Part shown: one piece after another, positions 35,079-43,643 of the stretch
Position numbering within the stretch: the stretch's first letter is position 1
Layout of the letters: each line of letters begins with the position of its first letter
Assembly (NCBI GenBank): GCA_034519515.1
Contig: JAXHOK010000034.1
Coordinates: 1 to 64,000 of the forward strand
DNA: 64,000 nt
From: Arcicella sp034519515
Lineage (GTDB): Bacteria > Bacteroidota > Bacteroidia > Cytophagales > Spirosomataceae
Direction: 5' to 3'
The notes under the pieces: generated by a model
Databases searched by the model: none
What the model saw: only the letters and a program-made list of their open reading frames with translations
Told to the model about the DNA's origin: nothing
Program-made: the position numbers and the translations under genes

Positions 35079-36055
35079 TTTTTATTCGTAAAAATAGATA
35101 CTAAAAAAATCACTAATCCCACCACTAACGTTACTAACATTTGTGAACTTTGAACGAACGTTGCTAATGTCCCTGCATCATCCGATTGAAGTCCGTACAT
35201 TGCCACTAATACGGGTGAAACAACGGCTGTAATTGTGCCAGCCCCACCTGGCGATGGTAAAATCATGGCTAATGCTCCTGAAACCAACACCGTCAAACCT
35301 GCAATAAATGGTAAATCAGCAAACTTGGGAATGGCTAAGAAAAGGACATAGCCCATCATATAATACATCGCCCAAATTAGGATGGAGTAAAAGATAAAAA
35401 GCGGCGGATTTTTAAGGTGTCTAATACTTAATAAACCATCCAAAAGTCCTTTAAATTTATCTATAATTACTTGAATGATAGAGATTTGCAATATTTTTTT
35501 GCGAAAAACAAATAAGATAATTCCAACAAAAGCCAAAGTTGCTAATATGAAAAAGAGAAGGTTCGATTTACCACTTTGTCCTCCCGAATTCTGAGCCATT
35601 TGTTGAGAAATAAATCCCCATAATTTATCAAAATCAATAATTAAATGAAGTAATAATAAAATGAAGAGCGTAACAACATCAAAAATTCTATCCGTAACAA
35701 CCGTCCCCAAAGATTTTTCTACGGGAATATTATCACTTTTATATAATTGACTACACCGAGTAACTTCGCCCAAACGTGGTACTAAATTGTTGGCAAAATA
35801 ACCCAACCACACAGCATTATTGACACTAAAAAAAGAGGGTTTGTAGCCCAAAGGTTCAAGCAACATTTGCCAACGTGCCGCCCGACTGCCGTGTGCCACA
35901 AACATGAAAATGACCATCAAGCCAACATACCACAGATTGGCGTTTGAAACGTCTTCCCAAAGTTTGGAGGGGTTAATAATTCCAGAAGCAATTGAGTACC
36001 AAATTAATCCGCCGCCAATGCCCAAAAAAACTAAATATTGAAGTGTTTTTTTCAT
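35075..36055 (-). CDS. Flippase-like / LPG synthase membrane-domain protein (UPF0104)
   Basis: The 326-residue protein has about eight hydrophobic segments. The family blocks are HGSRAARWQMLLEPLGYKP, NAVWLGYFANNLVPRLGEV, GTVVTDRIFDVVTLFILL and MILPSPGGAGTITAVV. It belongs to the lysylphosphatidylglycerol synthetase membrane-domain family, without the catalytic C-terminal domain; such stand-alone domains are thought to flip lipids or lipid-linked sugars. It is coupled to the rfaE2-type gene by a four-base overlap and lies 85 bases after panD, an arrangement I recall as common in Bacteroidota. Confidence 0.88.
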   Translation of the reverse strand: MKKTLQYLVFLGIGGGLIWYSIASGIINPSKLWEDVSNANLWYVGLMVIFMFVAHGSRAARWQMLLEPLGYKPSFFSVNNAVWLGYFANNLVPRLGEVTRCSQLYKSDNIPVEKSLGTVVTDRIFDVVTLFILLLLHLIIDFDKLWGFISQQMAQNSGGQSGKSNLLFFILATLAFVGIILFVFRKKILQISIIQVIIDKFKGLLDGLLSIRHLKNPPLFIFYSILIWAMYYMMGYVLFLAIPKFADLPFIAGLTVLVSGALAMILPSPGGAGTITAVVSPVLVAMYGLQSDDAGTLATFVQSSQMLVTLVVGLVIFLVSIFTNKK

Positions 36056-36140
36056 AAATCCAATCTGAAAATTTGAAAATGTACCAATTTTGAAGGTGAT
36101 TTGGAACTGGAAAATATTTCCAAATTAACCTATTTTCAAA

Positions 36141-36488
36141 TTAAACCAAGTGATTATTACTATCTGGAAAAACAAGGTTTGGCGTATGAGTTTTGGCTTC
36201 TTCGGGAGTCATCAATCCATAAGCAATAATAATGACAATATCACCTACCTGAGCCCTGCGAGCGGCTGCCCCATTCAAACAGACCGTTCCCGAACCACGT
36301 TCGCCCTTGATAACGTAAGTCTCAAAACGCTCACCATTGTTATTATTGACAATCTGCACTTTTTCGTTTTCGATAAGATTGGCAGCGTCCATGAGGTCTT
36401 CGTCGATGGTTACACTTCCTACATAGTTCAACTCCGCTTGCGTGATTTTGACACGGTGGAGTTTAGATTTCATTACGTGGATAAACAT
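36141..36488 (-). CDS. panD: Aspartate 1-decarboxylase PanD
   Basis: The 115-residue pro-enzyme contains the self-cleavage site Gly24-Ser25 (LNYVGSVTIDEDLMDA); Ser25 becomes the pyruvoyl cofactor. Other conserved parts are LHRVKITQAEL, NGERFETYVIKGERGSG, CLNGAAARRAQVGD and PEEAKTHTPNLV. It makes beta-alanine from aspartate, one of the two precursors joined by PanC to form pantothenate. Length and cleavage position match the E. coli enzyme. Downstream of panC, separated by the orphan nuclease-like gene. Confidence 0.96.
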   Translation of the reverse strand: MFIHVMKSKLHRVKITQAELNYVGSVTIDEDLMDAANLIENEKVQIVNNNNGERFETYVIKGERGSGTVCLNGAAARRAQVGDIVIIIAYGLMTPEEAKTHTPNLVFPDSNNHLV

Positions 36489-36554
36489 ATTTTGATTTTA
36501 AAATAGCTGTGAGCAATGAGCTGTGAGCTGTGAGTATAAAGATAAATTTGTTGA

Positions 36555-37160
36555 TTAATTATCTGAAATAGAAGACTTTACGATAGTATTCAAGATTCCT
36601 AAAATGACATTCAGTTCATTGAAAAAGTACAGTTTATCGTCAATAAAAATGGTATCATTTTCCAATTTCAAAAACTGCCACTCTGTTCCATTACTGACAC
36701 AGCCGTAAATAATATCAACCTTATTGCCATCAGTTTCATTAAAGATTCTTGCTCCAACCATTTGAGCCACGCATTGCCCCAAACTGTTTTCGATGATGTT
36801 TTGTTTGGCTTCGACCAAGGCAAAAATGGGGCTTTGAATGGTATATGATTTTTCACCCTTACTCAAGATAAAATCACATTCTCCATTGAGTCCTCGGGCG
36901 ATATCAGCGTCCAAACTTTCTCCTGAAAAAATGGTAAATGAGTAATTGTTTCTATCTAAAATTTCCAATAACAAAGGCATTATTAATAATTCAGACCGTG
37001 ATTTTTCACTTTTAGGTACTAAATGACTCGATTTTGAAAGCGTTTCCTTCAACCAATTGCTCGGACTTAAAGGCAAAACATCACCGAAAAGACTGGTAAT
37101 CACTTCTTTCAGGTGAGCAATTCGCTCAATTTCCTTCAATTTAAAATTGCTGTAAGCCAT
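36555..37160 (-). CDS. Orphan PD-(D/E)XK-like protein within the pan cluster
   Basis: I do not recognise this 201-residue protein by name. It has an acidic region followed by GECDFILSKGEKSYTIQSP and IFALVEAKQNIIENSLGQC, that is, D then E-x-K in a beta-strand context, the layout of a PD-(D/E)XK nuclease fold. Similar Bacteroidota and cyanobacterial proteins are annotated as restriction-endonuclease-like or hypothetical. The N-terminal half is helical. It separates panC from panD on the same strand, with 112 and 66 bases of spacing. No methyltransferase or partner is nearby. Nuclease activity is inference. Confidence 0.7.
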   Translation of the reverse strand: MAYSNFKLKEIERIAHLKEVITSLFGDVLPLSPSNWLKETLSKSSHLVPKSEKSRSELLIMPLLLEILDRNNYSFTIFSGESLDADIARGLNGECDFILSKGEKSYTIQSPIFALVEAKQNIIENSLGQCVAQMVGARIFNETDGNKVDIIYGCVSNGTEWQFLKLENDTIFIDDKLYFFNELNVILGILNTIVKSSISDN

Positions 37161-37272
37161 AAGGTTTCAAAATTATTTCACAAAGATAAATAGCTTTGAG
37201 GTATAAGAAATGAGCCATGAGAATAATACATGAATAATTTTCAACTCATCACTCAAAGCTCACACCTCAAAG

Positions 37273-38112
37273 CTAAACAATTACATTATCAATCAATCGA
37301 GTTTTGCCCATGAAAGCGGCAATACACAAAGCCGTTTTTCCTATTTGAAGTTCATTAACTGGTTGCAAAGTTTCAAAATCGGATATTTCAAAATACTCTA
37401 ATTTAAAACTTGGTAATGCCTTGAAATATTGACTGATAAAGATTTTTACTTCCTCCGAAGTTTTATTTTCTTTTAATAATTCAACCGCTTTTTGCAATGC
37501 CTTGTATATATGTGGTGCATCAGCACGCTGTTCGGACGAGAGATTTCTGTTGCGTGAAGACATCGCCAAACCGTCCATTTCTCGTTGCGTTGGGCAAATA
37601 TTGAGAATTAAAGAGAAACTCAAATCCTTTACCAAACGATTCACCACGGCACATTGTTGTAAATCCTTTTGTCCAAAATAGGCATTATCTGGTTGCATAA
37701 TATTGAACAATTTTGAAACCACAATCCCCACACCATTAAAATGCCCAGGACGAAATTGTCCTTCCATAACTCGTTCCAAATCGCCAAAATCTAATTTAAT
37801 ACTGGGTAATTGTGGGTACATATCTGCGGCTGTTGGAGCAAAAACTACATCACAACCAACAGATTTAAGCATCTGACAATCAGCCTCTAAAGTACGTGGA
37901 TATACCGATAAATCATGGGCATTATTGAACTGCGTAGGATTAACAAAAATACTACAAACCGTCAAATCATTCTGTTTTTTAGAGGCTTCAATCAACGATA
38001 GATGCCCCGTATGTAATGCTCCCATTGTGGGAACAAAACCCATAGAATACCCCTCTCGGCGAACCGTTTTCAGAAATTCTTGTAAGGAAGAAATTGAGTT
38101 AAATATTTGCAT
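37273..38112 (-). CDS. panC: Pantothenate synthetase PanC
   Basis: ATG at 38112 gives MQIFNSISSLQEFLK and 279 residues, the normal length; the open frame extends to 38346 but that part is intergenic word-repeat. The HIGH-type motif is in MGALHTGHLSLI, with NPTQFNNAHDLSVYPRT, QFRPGHFNGVGIVVSKLFN, AYFGQKDLQQ and MSSRNRNLS (the KMSKS-like loop). The enzyme joins pantoate and beta-alanine with ATP. It is the first gene of the minus-strand cluster. Divergent from the GT5-like gene, as is common in Bacteroidota. Confidence 0.96.
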   Translation of the reverse strand: MQIFNSISSLQEFLKTVRREGYSMGFVPTMGALHTGHLSLIEASKKQNDLTVCSIFVNPTQFNNAHDLSVYPRTLEADCQMLKSVGCDVVFAPTAADMYPQLPSIKLDFGDLERVMEGQFRPGHFNGVGIVVSKLFNIMQPDNAYFGQKDLQQCAVVNRLVKDLSFSLILNICPTQREMDGLAMSSRNRNLSSEQRADAPHIYKALQKAVELLKENKTSEEVKIFISQYFKALPSFKLEYFEISDFETLQPVNELQIGKTALCIAAFMGKTRLIDNVIV

Positions 38113-38125
38113 TTTTTTAACAATT

Positions 38126-38225
38126 GGTGAACGGTACACGGTGAACGGTAAACGAGAATCACCCCAAAATACCTCATCAAAGATAAACGTTTTTAGATAT
38201 ATTCCCGTTCCCCGTTCACCTTTCC
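38126..38225. repeat. Word-type palindrome CGGTGAACGGTAAACG upstream of panC
   Basis: The left arm GGTGAACGGTACACGGTGAA with ACGGTAAACG, and the right arm CGTTCCCCGTTCACC, are partial complements. Similar words occur at 31116-31137 and in the hairpin at 53222-53304. The stretch is non-coding, between panC and the divergent promoter. Confidence 0.6.
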
Positions 38226-38231
38226 CCTTAA

Positions 38232-38263
38232 TTTGCAATATCCGTAATTTTATTGTATTTTTG
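38232..38263 (+). promoter_or_regulatory. Promoter of the GT5-like / DUF4270 unit
   Basis: TTTG at 38232-38235 and TATTTTTG at 38256-38263 with a 20-base spacer, close to the Bacteroidota consensus. The first ATG is at 38361, giving a leader of about 90 bases. Confidence 0.6.
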
Positions 38264-38360
38264 CATGATTTTTCACAATTACTTCCCGCTTTGGTTTTCT
38301 TGTGTGTGCTTTTTGCCTTAACACTTTTTAACGTCCACAAAGCCACTAACTACGACAACA

Positions 38361-39170
38361 ATGTCTAAATTGCGTATCCTTTACGTCGCCAATGAAGTTG
38401 ATCCATTTCTCAATACAACTCATGTTGCTGATTTTCTTAGAAAGTTACCCTCTGCCATGCAGGATAAAGGCTTCGATATCAGGATTTTAGTGCCAAAATT
38501 TGGCTTAATTAATGAAAGAAAAAACCGCCTCCATGAAGTAGTCAGATTGTCTGGGTTCACGGTTCCAGTTGGCGATGATGACAAACCCGTAACTATTAAG
38601 GTTGCCTCTTTACCATCGGCAAGGTTACAAGTTTATTTTATTGATAACGAAGACTCTTTCCAAAGAAAATACGTTCTATCGGACAAAGAAAATAGTTTTT
38701 ATGCAGACAATGACGAAAGAGCCATATTTTTCTGCAAAGGTGCTTTGGAGACCGTAAAAAAATTAGGCTGGTCACCCGATATAGTGCATTGTAATGACTG
38801 GATGACGGCTTTAGTTCCTTTATACTTAAAAACAACTTACAGCGAAGACCCAATTTTCAAAGGTGCGAAAGTAATTACTTCCTTATTTGATAATGAATTT
38901 GCTCACAAATTTAATGCTGATGAGATTTTCGATAAAGTAAGATTAGACGGTATTGAAGACAGTATGCTTACAAGTGTTGCCTCGGCAGATTATAACGGAT
39001 TTATGAAAATCGGTATTGAATATTCCGATGTTGTCATTACCACACAAGAAGAAAAAATAGAGATTTTTAACAAAATTATTGATGAATTACCTGACAAAAA
39101 TGTGCGATTTATTGCAGAAAATGATATTGATGCCTACAATGTTCTCTACACAGAATTGGCAACTGCGTAA
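38361..39170 (+). CDS. Starch-synthase catalytic-domain (GT5)-like protein without the second domain
   Basis: The 269-residue product corresponds to the N-terminal Rossmann domain of glycogen/starch synthases. LRILYVANEVDPFLNTTHVAD is at the start, and MQDKGFDIRILVPKFG, SPDIVHCNDWMTALVPLYLK and EDSMLTSVASADYNGF follow. The C-terminal nucleotide-sugar domain is missing, and the KTGGL-like ADP-glucose motif after the first strand is replaced by LNTTHV. It is therefore probably not a working glycogen synthase. A protein of this kind is regularly found beside panC in Bacteroidota. Its last 32 bases overlap the start of the DUF4270 gene. Confidence 0.85.
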   Translation: MSKLRILYVANEVDPFLNTTHVADFLRKLPSAMQDKGFDIRILVPKFGLINERKNRLHEVVRLSGFTVPVGDDDKPVTIKVASLPSARLQVYFIDNEDSFQRKYVLSDKENSFYADNDERAIFFCKGALETVKKLGWSPDIVHCNDWMTALVPLYLKTTYSEDPIFKGAKVITSLFDNEFAHKFNADEIFDKVRLDGIEDSMLTSVASADYNGFMKIGIEYSDVVITTQEEKIEIFNKIIDELPDKNVRFIAENDIDAYNVLYTELATA

Positions 39171-40632
39171 TGGCATATTTGCCAGTATAACCCTTAGTTT
39201 CTTCATTACTTTAACCGCTTGCGAAGACCCCCAAGAGATTGGCTCTGAGGTGTTTGCTCAAGATATTGGAGTGCTTTACACCGACACCCTCACGGTTGAT
39301 GCTTCATCGATTTTATTGGATTCCGTGGTAACAAGCGGTAGTAATACCCTTTTGGTAGGTAGCACAATCGACCCATCTTTGGGCTTAGTGAAAGCGGCTT
39401 CTTATTTTCACATGGTGCCTTTTGATACATTAAGGTCTTTCGTGGATACGGCGGGCAAAAAAAATGTTAAGTTCATTCGCTTCCCTTCAAAAGTGGATTC
39501 AATGTTCATTTTTTTACCTTACAACTCTTATGAAGGAGATACCAATCAACGTCAAACGATTAAATTGATGCAATTTGCCAACAGTGCATCCTTGGAAGTA
39601 GGCAAGCAATATTACAGCAATTCTGATGCACCCGCTTTAGGCAACACCATAATTGGTCAATTAGTCAATACGAGAATAAGACCTATCAAAAATAAAAATG
39701 TTTTATCGGGCGTGGGAAGATTTGATTCATTAAGAATCCGTATTACCGACCCTGCATTCATAAACTTCATTATTAGCCAAAGGGATTCCAGAAAAGATGA
39801 TGCCTTGGTAGGAACTGAATTTAGAAGAGCAACTCGTGGTTTTGCCTTGACTTCCGAAAGTACTAACAATGCTGCACTCTTGGGCTTTGATGCCTTCAAT
39901 ACTGTTGTACGGATATATTACAGTTATAAATATACTTATACCTTACGCAACAAGGCCAATACCGCTGATAGTATTACGGCAACGGTTGATACAACGAAGG
40001 CCAATTTTTTACTTCCTTATGATTCGCAAAATCAGACTCCTGTGAATGTTCGATTTAACAAATTGACTACCGCAAGGACGGGGAACTTAGCTAAACTGGC
40101 GAAAGTAACGGATGCTTTGCCAGCGAAACAGGCTAATAATGAGGTGTACATCCAAAATTCAACGGGTTTGGTGGCAAAAGTAAAGTTCCCGACATTGGCA
40201 AACTTGAAAAACCGTCAAGATATTGCCATTAACAAAGCTGAATTAGTGATTGAACCCAATGTGAATCCCAATAATTTTTTCTTACCACAAGACTTAGTTT
40301 TAGTAGAAAGTACAAATGATAACCGAATACTGAGAACAACCAAAGATGGAACAGGATCTATGGGTATTGTGTCTGGGGAAAGTTCTACGGCGGTTTATCA
40401 AAGTAGAAATAATACTTATACTTTCAATATTACTAGTTCATTACAAAACGTCTTATCAGGAAGAAATAAAAGTAATGGTTGGATAATTTCACCGACTGTT
40501 TTTAGTACGAATGCTCAAGGACAGAGAGGTTTAGCATCGGGAAGAAACATTGTTAATTGGGATGCGAATCGGGCAGTTTTTGATGTCAGTAAAATAAAAT
40601 TAAGGGTTTATTACACTGCTGTAAAAAAGTAG
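39139..40632 (+). CDS. DUF4270 lipoprotein
   Basis: The start at ATG 39139 (MFSTQNWQLRNGIF) places a lipobox at TLTACEDPQEIGSEV; the frame further upstream to 39079 is inside the GT5-like gene. The 497-residue protein has the DUF4270 features: repeated beta-rich blocks with VDSMFIFLPYNSYEGDTNQ, LVNTRIRPIKNKNV, RGFALTSESTNNAALLGF and KIKLRVYYTAVKK at the end. It is likely an outer-membrane or surface lipoprotein, function unknown. It overlaps the GT5-like gene by 32 bases, so the two are expressed together; ends at the terminator 40661. Confidence 0.9.
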   Translation: MFSTQNWQLRNGIFASITLSFFITLTACEDPQEIGSEVFAQDIGVLYTDTLTVDASSILLDSVVTSGSNTLLVGSTIDPSLGLVKAASYFHMVPFDTLRSFVDTAGKKNVKFIRFPSKVDSMFIFLPYNSYEGDTNQRQTIKLMQFANSASLEVGKQYYSNSDAPALGNTIIGQLVNTRIRPIKNKNVLSGVGRFDSLRIRITDPAFINFIISQRDSRKDDALVGTEFRRATRGFALTSESTNNAALLGFDAFNTVVRIYYSYKYTYTLRNKANTADSITATVDTTKANFLLPYDSQNQTPVNVRFNKLTTARTGNLAKLAKVTDALPAKQANNEVYIQNSTGLVAKVKFPTLANLKNRQDIAINKAELVIEPNVNPNNFFLPQDLVLVESTNDNRILRTTKDGTGSMGIVSGESSTAVYQSRNNTYTFNITSSLQNVLSGRNKSNGWIISPTVFSTNAQGQRGLASGRNIVNWDANRAVFDVSKIKLRVYYTAVKK

Positions 40633-40660
40633 AAATTAACCATTCAATAAATTAATCAGG

Positions 40661-40698
40661 AGCGGAGATTCATAATACGGATTCTCCGCTTTATTTTT
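40661..40698 (+). terminator. Terminator of the DUF4270 gene
   Basis: Stem AGCGGAGA / TCTCCGCT with inner AT pairs and a TTTATTTTTG tail. Confidence 0.8.
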
Positions 40699-40815
40699 GT
40701 GGTAATATATTACTGACTTTTTGAAGTTAAAATGGTTGAAAAGTGGTAGAGGTTAGATAGTTGGGAGTTTGTAAAGTGAAAATATCATTGAAGCTGTTTA
40801 AAACTTTCCAATAGT

Positions 40816-40868
40816 TCTACGTCAATAACTTCTACAACTTCTACAACTTCTATAACTTCCATAACTTA
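40816..40868. repeat. Tandem AACTTCTAC repeat in the glmS leader
   Basis: Five imperfect nine-base units (AATAACTTC, TACAACTTC, TACAACTTC, TATAACTTC, CATAACTT) run directly up to the glmS ATG at 40876. Upstream, 40722-40770 holds rough complements (GAAGTT, GTGGTAGAGG). No glmS ribozyme is seen. Confidence 0.7.
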
Positions 40869-40875
40869 AAAACAA

Positions 40876-42714
40876 ATGTGCGGAATTGTCGCTTATGTTG
40901 GGCATCGTGAAGCCTACCCTCTGATTATCAAGGGATTAAAAAGATTAGAATATCGTGGATATGATAGTGCAGGGGTAGCACTATTGAACGAAGAAGGACT
41001 GAATGTCTATAAAAAGAAAGGAAAAGTAAAAGACCTCGAAGCCTCACTGACTATCGAGAATCTCCACAGTACCATCGGAATAGGACACACTCGCTGGGCA
41101 ACCCACGGCGAACCCAACGACCGCAATGCTCACCCCCATTATTCAGCCACTGAAAACTTAGCAATTATTCATAACGGAATCATCGAAAATTATGATTCTA
41201 TCAAAAAGAGCTTACAGAAAAAAGGTCACGTTTTTCATTCTGATACTGACTCAGAAGTGTTTATCCATTTTATTGAGGATATCCAGCAAAATACGGGGTG
41301 TCTGTTAGAAGAAGCCGTCCGCTTGGCAATGAAAGAAGTAGTAGGTGCGTATGCCATCGTGATTATGGATTCCACTAACCCAACTCAATTAATTGCGGCT
41401 CGGAAAGGTTCACCCTTAGTAATTGGAGTTGGCGAAGGAGAATTTTTCTTTGCATCTGATGCCACACCCATCATCGAATATACCAACGAAATGATTTATT
41501 TGAACGACTACGAATTAGCCGTAGTACGTGATGGAAAATTAACCGTTAAAAATGTGGATAATATCCTACAATCGCCTTATATTCAAACGATTGAAATGGA
41601 ATTGGAAGCCATAGAAAAAGGGGGTTACGAGCATTTTATGTTGAAAGAAATCTTTGAACAACCTCGCTCAGTGGCAGATTGTATGCGTGGTCGAGTAAAT
41701 GCTGATAGTGGTCATTTAGTCTTGGGCGGTTTGCGTGATTATATTGATAAATTAGCCAAAACCAAAAGAATCGTAATCGTGGCTTGCGGAACATCTTGGC
41801 ACGCTGGATTGGTAGCGGAATATATTTTTGAAGAATTAGCCAGAATCAACGTAGAAGTAGAATACGCCTCTGAATTTCGTTACAGAAACCCTATCATCAA
41901 AGAAGGTGATTTTGTTTTTGCCATCTCACAATCGGGCGAAACGGCTGATACTTTAGCGGCAATTGAATTGGCAAAATCAAAGGGAGCAACCATTATCGGG
42001 ATTTGCAATGTCGTAGGTGCATCAATTCCAAGAGCCAGCCACGCAGGAGCATACACTCACGCAGGACCTGAAATTGGCGTGGCTTCAACCAAGGCTTTCA
42101 CCGCACAAGTAACGGTTTTGGCGATGATGGCAATTGCGGTGGCTCGTAAAAAAGGTACTTTGCATGAAGATACTTTCAGAAGATTATTGTTTGAATTGGA
42201 GAGAATTCCCTCAAAAATCGAAAAGGTTTTATTGACTGATGAAAAAGTAAAAGAGATTGCTGAGAAATTCAAAGATGCTCGTAACTTCATTTACTTGGGT
42301 CGTGGCTACAATTTCCCCGTAGCTTTGGAAGGGGCTTTGAAATTGAAAGAAATTTCCTATATCCACGCAGAGGGTTATCCAGCGGCAGAAATGAAACATG
42401 GTCCAATCGCTTTGATTGACGAAGAAATGCCCGTTGTGTTTATTGCCACAAAAGATAGTTCCTATGAAAAAGTGGTTTCCAATATTCAGGAAGTAAAAGC
42501 ACGAAAAGGAAAAGTTATTGCCATCGTAACGGAAGGTGATAAATTAATCCCAACAATGGCAGATTATACCATCGAAATCCCCGCCATGCACGAGGCTTTG
42601 ATTCCATTGGTTGCCACGATTCCTTTGCAATTATTGTCATATCACATTGCCGTTATGAGAGGTTGTAATGTGGATCAACCACGGAATTTGGCAAAATCTG
42701 TAACGGTGGAATAA
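40876..42714 (+). CDS. glmS: Glutamine--fructose-6-phosphate aminotransferase GlmS
   Basis: A full-length 612-residue enzyme. The N-terminal glutaminase domain starts at the catalytic Cys (MCGIVAYVG) and has LKRLEYRGYDSAGVAL and TRWATHGEPNDRNAHPH. Two SIS domains (ACGTSWHAGLVAEYI, SQSGETADTLAAIELAKSKG, GRGYNFPVALEGALKLKE) bind fructose-6-phosphate. The C-terminal DQPRNLAKSVTVE is the conserved end. It makes glucosamine-6-phosphate, the entry to peptidoglycan and LPS sugars. It stands alone on its own transcript, with the tandem repeat in its leader. Confidence 0.98.
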   Translation: MCGIVAYVGHREAYPLIIKGLKRLEYRGYDSAGVALLNEEGLNVYKKKGKVKDLEASLTIENLHSTIGIGHTRWATHGEPNDRNAHPHYSATENLAIIHNGIIENYDSIKKSLQKKGHVFHSDTDSEVFIHFIEDIQQNTGCLLEEAVRLAMKEVVGAYAIVIMDSTNPTQLIAARKGSPLVIGVGEGEFFFASDATPIIEYTNEMIYLNDYELAVVRDGKLTVKNVDNILQSPYIQTIEMELEAIEKGGYEHFMLKEIFEQPRSVADCMRGRVNADSGHLVLGGLRDYIDKLAKTKRIVIVACGTSWHAGLVAEYIFEELARINVEVEYASEFRYRNPIIKEGDFVFAISQSGETADTLAAIELAKSKGATIIGICNVVGASIPRASHAGAYTHAGPEIGVASTKAFTAQVTVLAMMAIAVARKKGTLHEDTFRRLLFELERIPSKIEKVLLTDEKVKEIAEKFKDARNFIYLGRGYNFPVALEGALKLKEISYIHAEGYPAAEMKHGPIALIDEEMPVVFIATKDSSYEKVVSNIQEVKARKGKVIAIVTEGDKLIPTMADYTIEIPAMHEALIPLVATIPLQLLSYHIAVMRGCNVDQPRNLAKSVTVE

Positions 42715-42719
42715 TTTTT

Positions 42720-42881
42720 TGACCACAGATTTTACGGATTAGACGGATTATTTTTAGATTATAGAGAACGACACAACTTATTAGAACGAAACCTCATAGG
42801 TTTTTAAGGATTCTGATTCTGATAAGTTATGTCCCACTCTATACTTTTAAAATCTGCGTAAATCCGTTCAATCAGTGGTCA
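42720..42881. repeat. 162-base word-type palindrome after glmS
   Basis: The outer arms run TGACCACAGATTTTACGGAT and ATCCGTTCAATCAGTGGTCA. A second pair of arms inside (ACACAACTTATTAGAA with TTCTGATAAGTTATG) and a central AAACCTCATAGGTTTTT hairpin make the whole spacer one foldback. Non-coding. Similar words occur at 26513-26603. Confidence 0.75.
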
Positions 42882-42947
42882 AATCATTTATGCGAGAATT
42901 TGTATTTAAAGAATATTTGGCTATTTTTGAATAAAAATATTAATCTC

Positions 42948-43493
42948 ATGGTACTAACAAAAGATATATTGATTTTGCCCACAACTTTGGAAGAGTTCAT
43001 GATTTGGGAACCAGCAGATGGTTTTAAATACGAATGGAATGATGGCGAACTTATTAAATTTGTAGGAATGAATAGAAAACATTTTCGTATTTATGCAATA
43101 CTAAATCGGCTCTTTAACTCAAAGGGCTACTGGCAAAAAGGTACATTTGTTGCTGAACAGGATGTTCAATTAAGTGGCATTCAGATGAGAAGACCCGATA
43201 TTGCTTATTTCTCACTTGAACAAGAAGAGTCTATGGACAAAGGTGAAGATGAAATTCCCGAGTTTGCGATAGAAGTAATTTCGGGTAATGATAAAGCCTA
43301 TGAAGTAGAAGGAAAAACGGTTGAGTATTTTAAGGCAGGGGTCAAGGTATTGTGGCTAATTTATCCAGAAAACCAAAGTGTACAGATTTATACTTCTCTG
43401 AAACAAGCCCAAATTTGTACGGATGATGATGTTTGTTCGGCTAAGCCTGTTTTAGAAGATTTTGAGATTCAAGTTAGTGATATTTTTGCATAG
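42948..43493 (+). CDS. Uma2-family (DUF820) endonuclease-like protein
   Basis: ATG 42948 (MVLTKDILILPTTLEEF) gives 181 residues; the frame upstream to 42900 adds an unlikely extension. The PD-(D/E)XK-type Uma2 pattern is clear: TTLEEFMIWEPADGFKYEW, VAEQDVQLSGIQMRRPDIAY with the active-site Asp, and PEFAIEVISGNDKAYEVEGK with Glu. Uma2 proteins form large families in cyanobacteria and Bacteroidota, of unsettled role, though the fold suggests a nuclease. It stands alone; its end is marked by the hairpin at 43527. Confidence 0.85.
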   Translation: MVLTKDILILPTTLEEFMIWEPADGFKYEWNDGELIKFVGMNRKHFRIYAILNRLFNSKGYWQKGTFVAEQDVQLSGIQMRRPDIAYFSLEQEESMDKGEDEIPEFAIEVISGNDKAYEVEGKTVEYFKAGVKVLWLIYPENQSVQIYTSLKQAQICTDDDVCSAKPVLEDFEIQVSDIFA

Positions 43494-43526
43494 TTTTTCG
43501 TAAAGTAAAAGTTAAAACATAATTAC

Positions 43527-43575
43527 AAAGCATAGATTTCAAAGAAACATTTTCTTTAAAATCTATGCTTTTTTT
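43527..43575 (+). terminator. Terminator after the Uma2 gene
   Basis: Stem AAAGCATAGATTT / AAATCTATGCTTT with an inner pairing (AAAGAAA/TTTCTTT) and a seven-T tail. Confidence 0.85.
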
Positions 43576-43643
43576 CGTAGTTTTAAGCAAAGAATTGGAC
43601 AGTGTAAATCACTCAATCACAAATCAACAAATCACAAATTGAT

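Noticed and set aside
38113..38346. N-terminal extension of PanC
   Set aside because: Translates intergenic word repeats; ATG 38112 gives the standard PanC start and length.
39079..39138. Longer start for the DUF4270 gene
   Set aside because: Lies inside the GT5-like gene and would bury the lipoprotein signal.
40816..40875. glmS ribozyme or riboswitch
   Set aside because: The leader is a simple tandem repeat; none of the ribozyme core is visible and the element is not expected in Bacteroidota.
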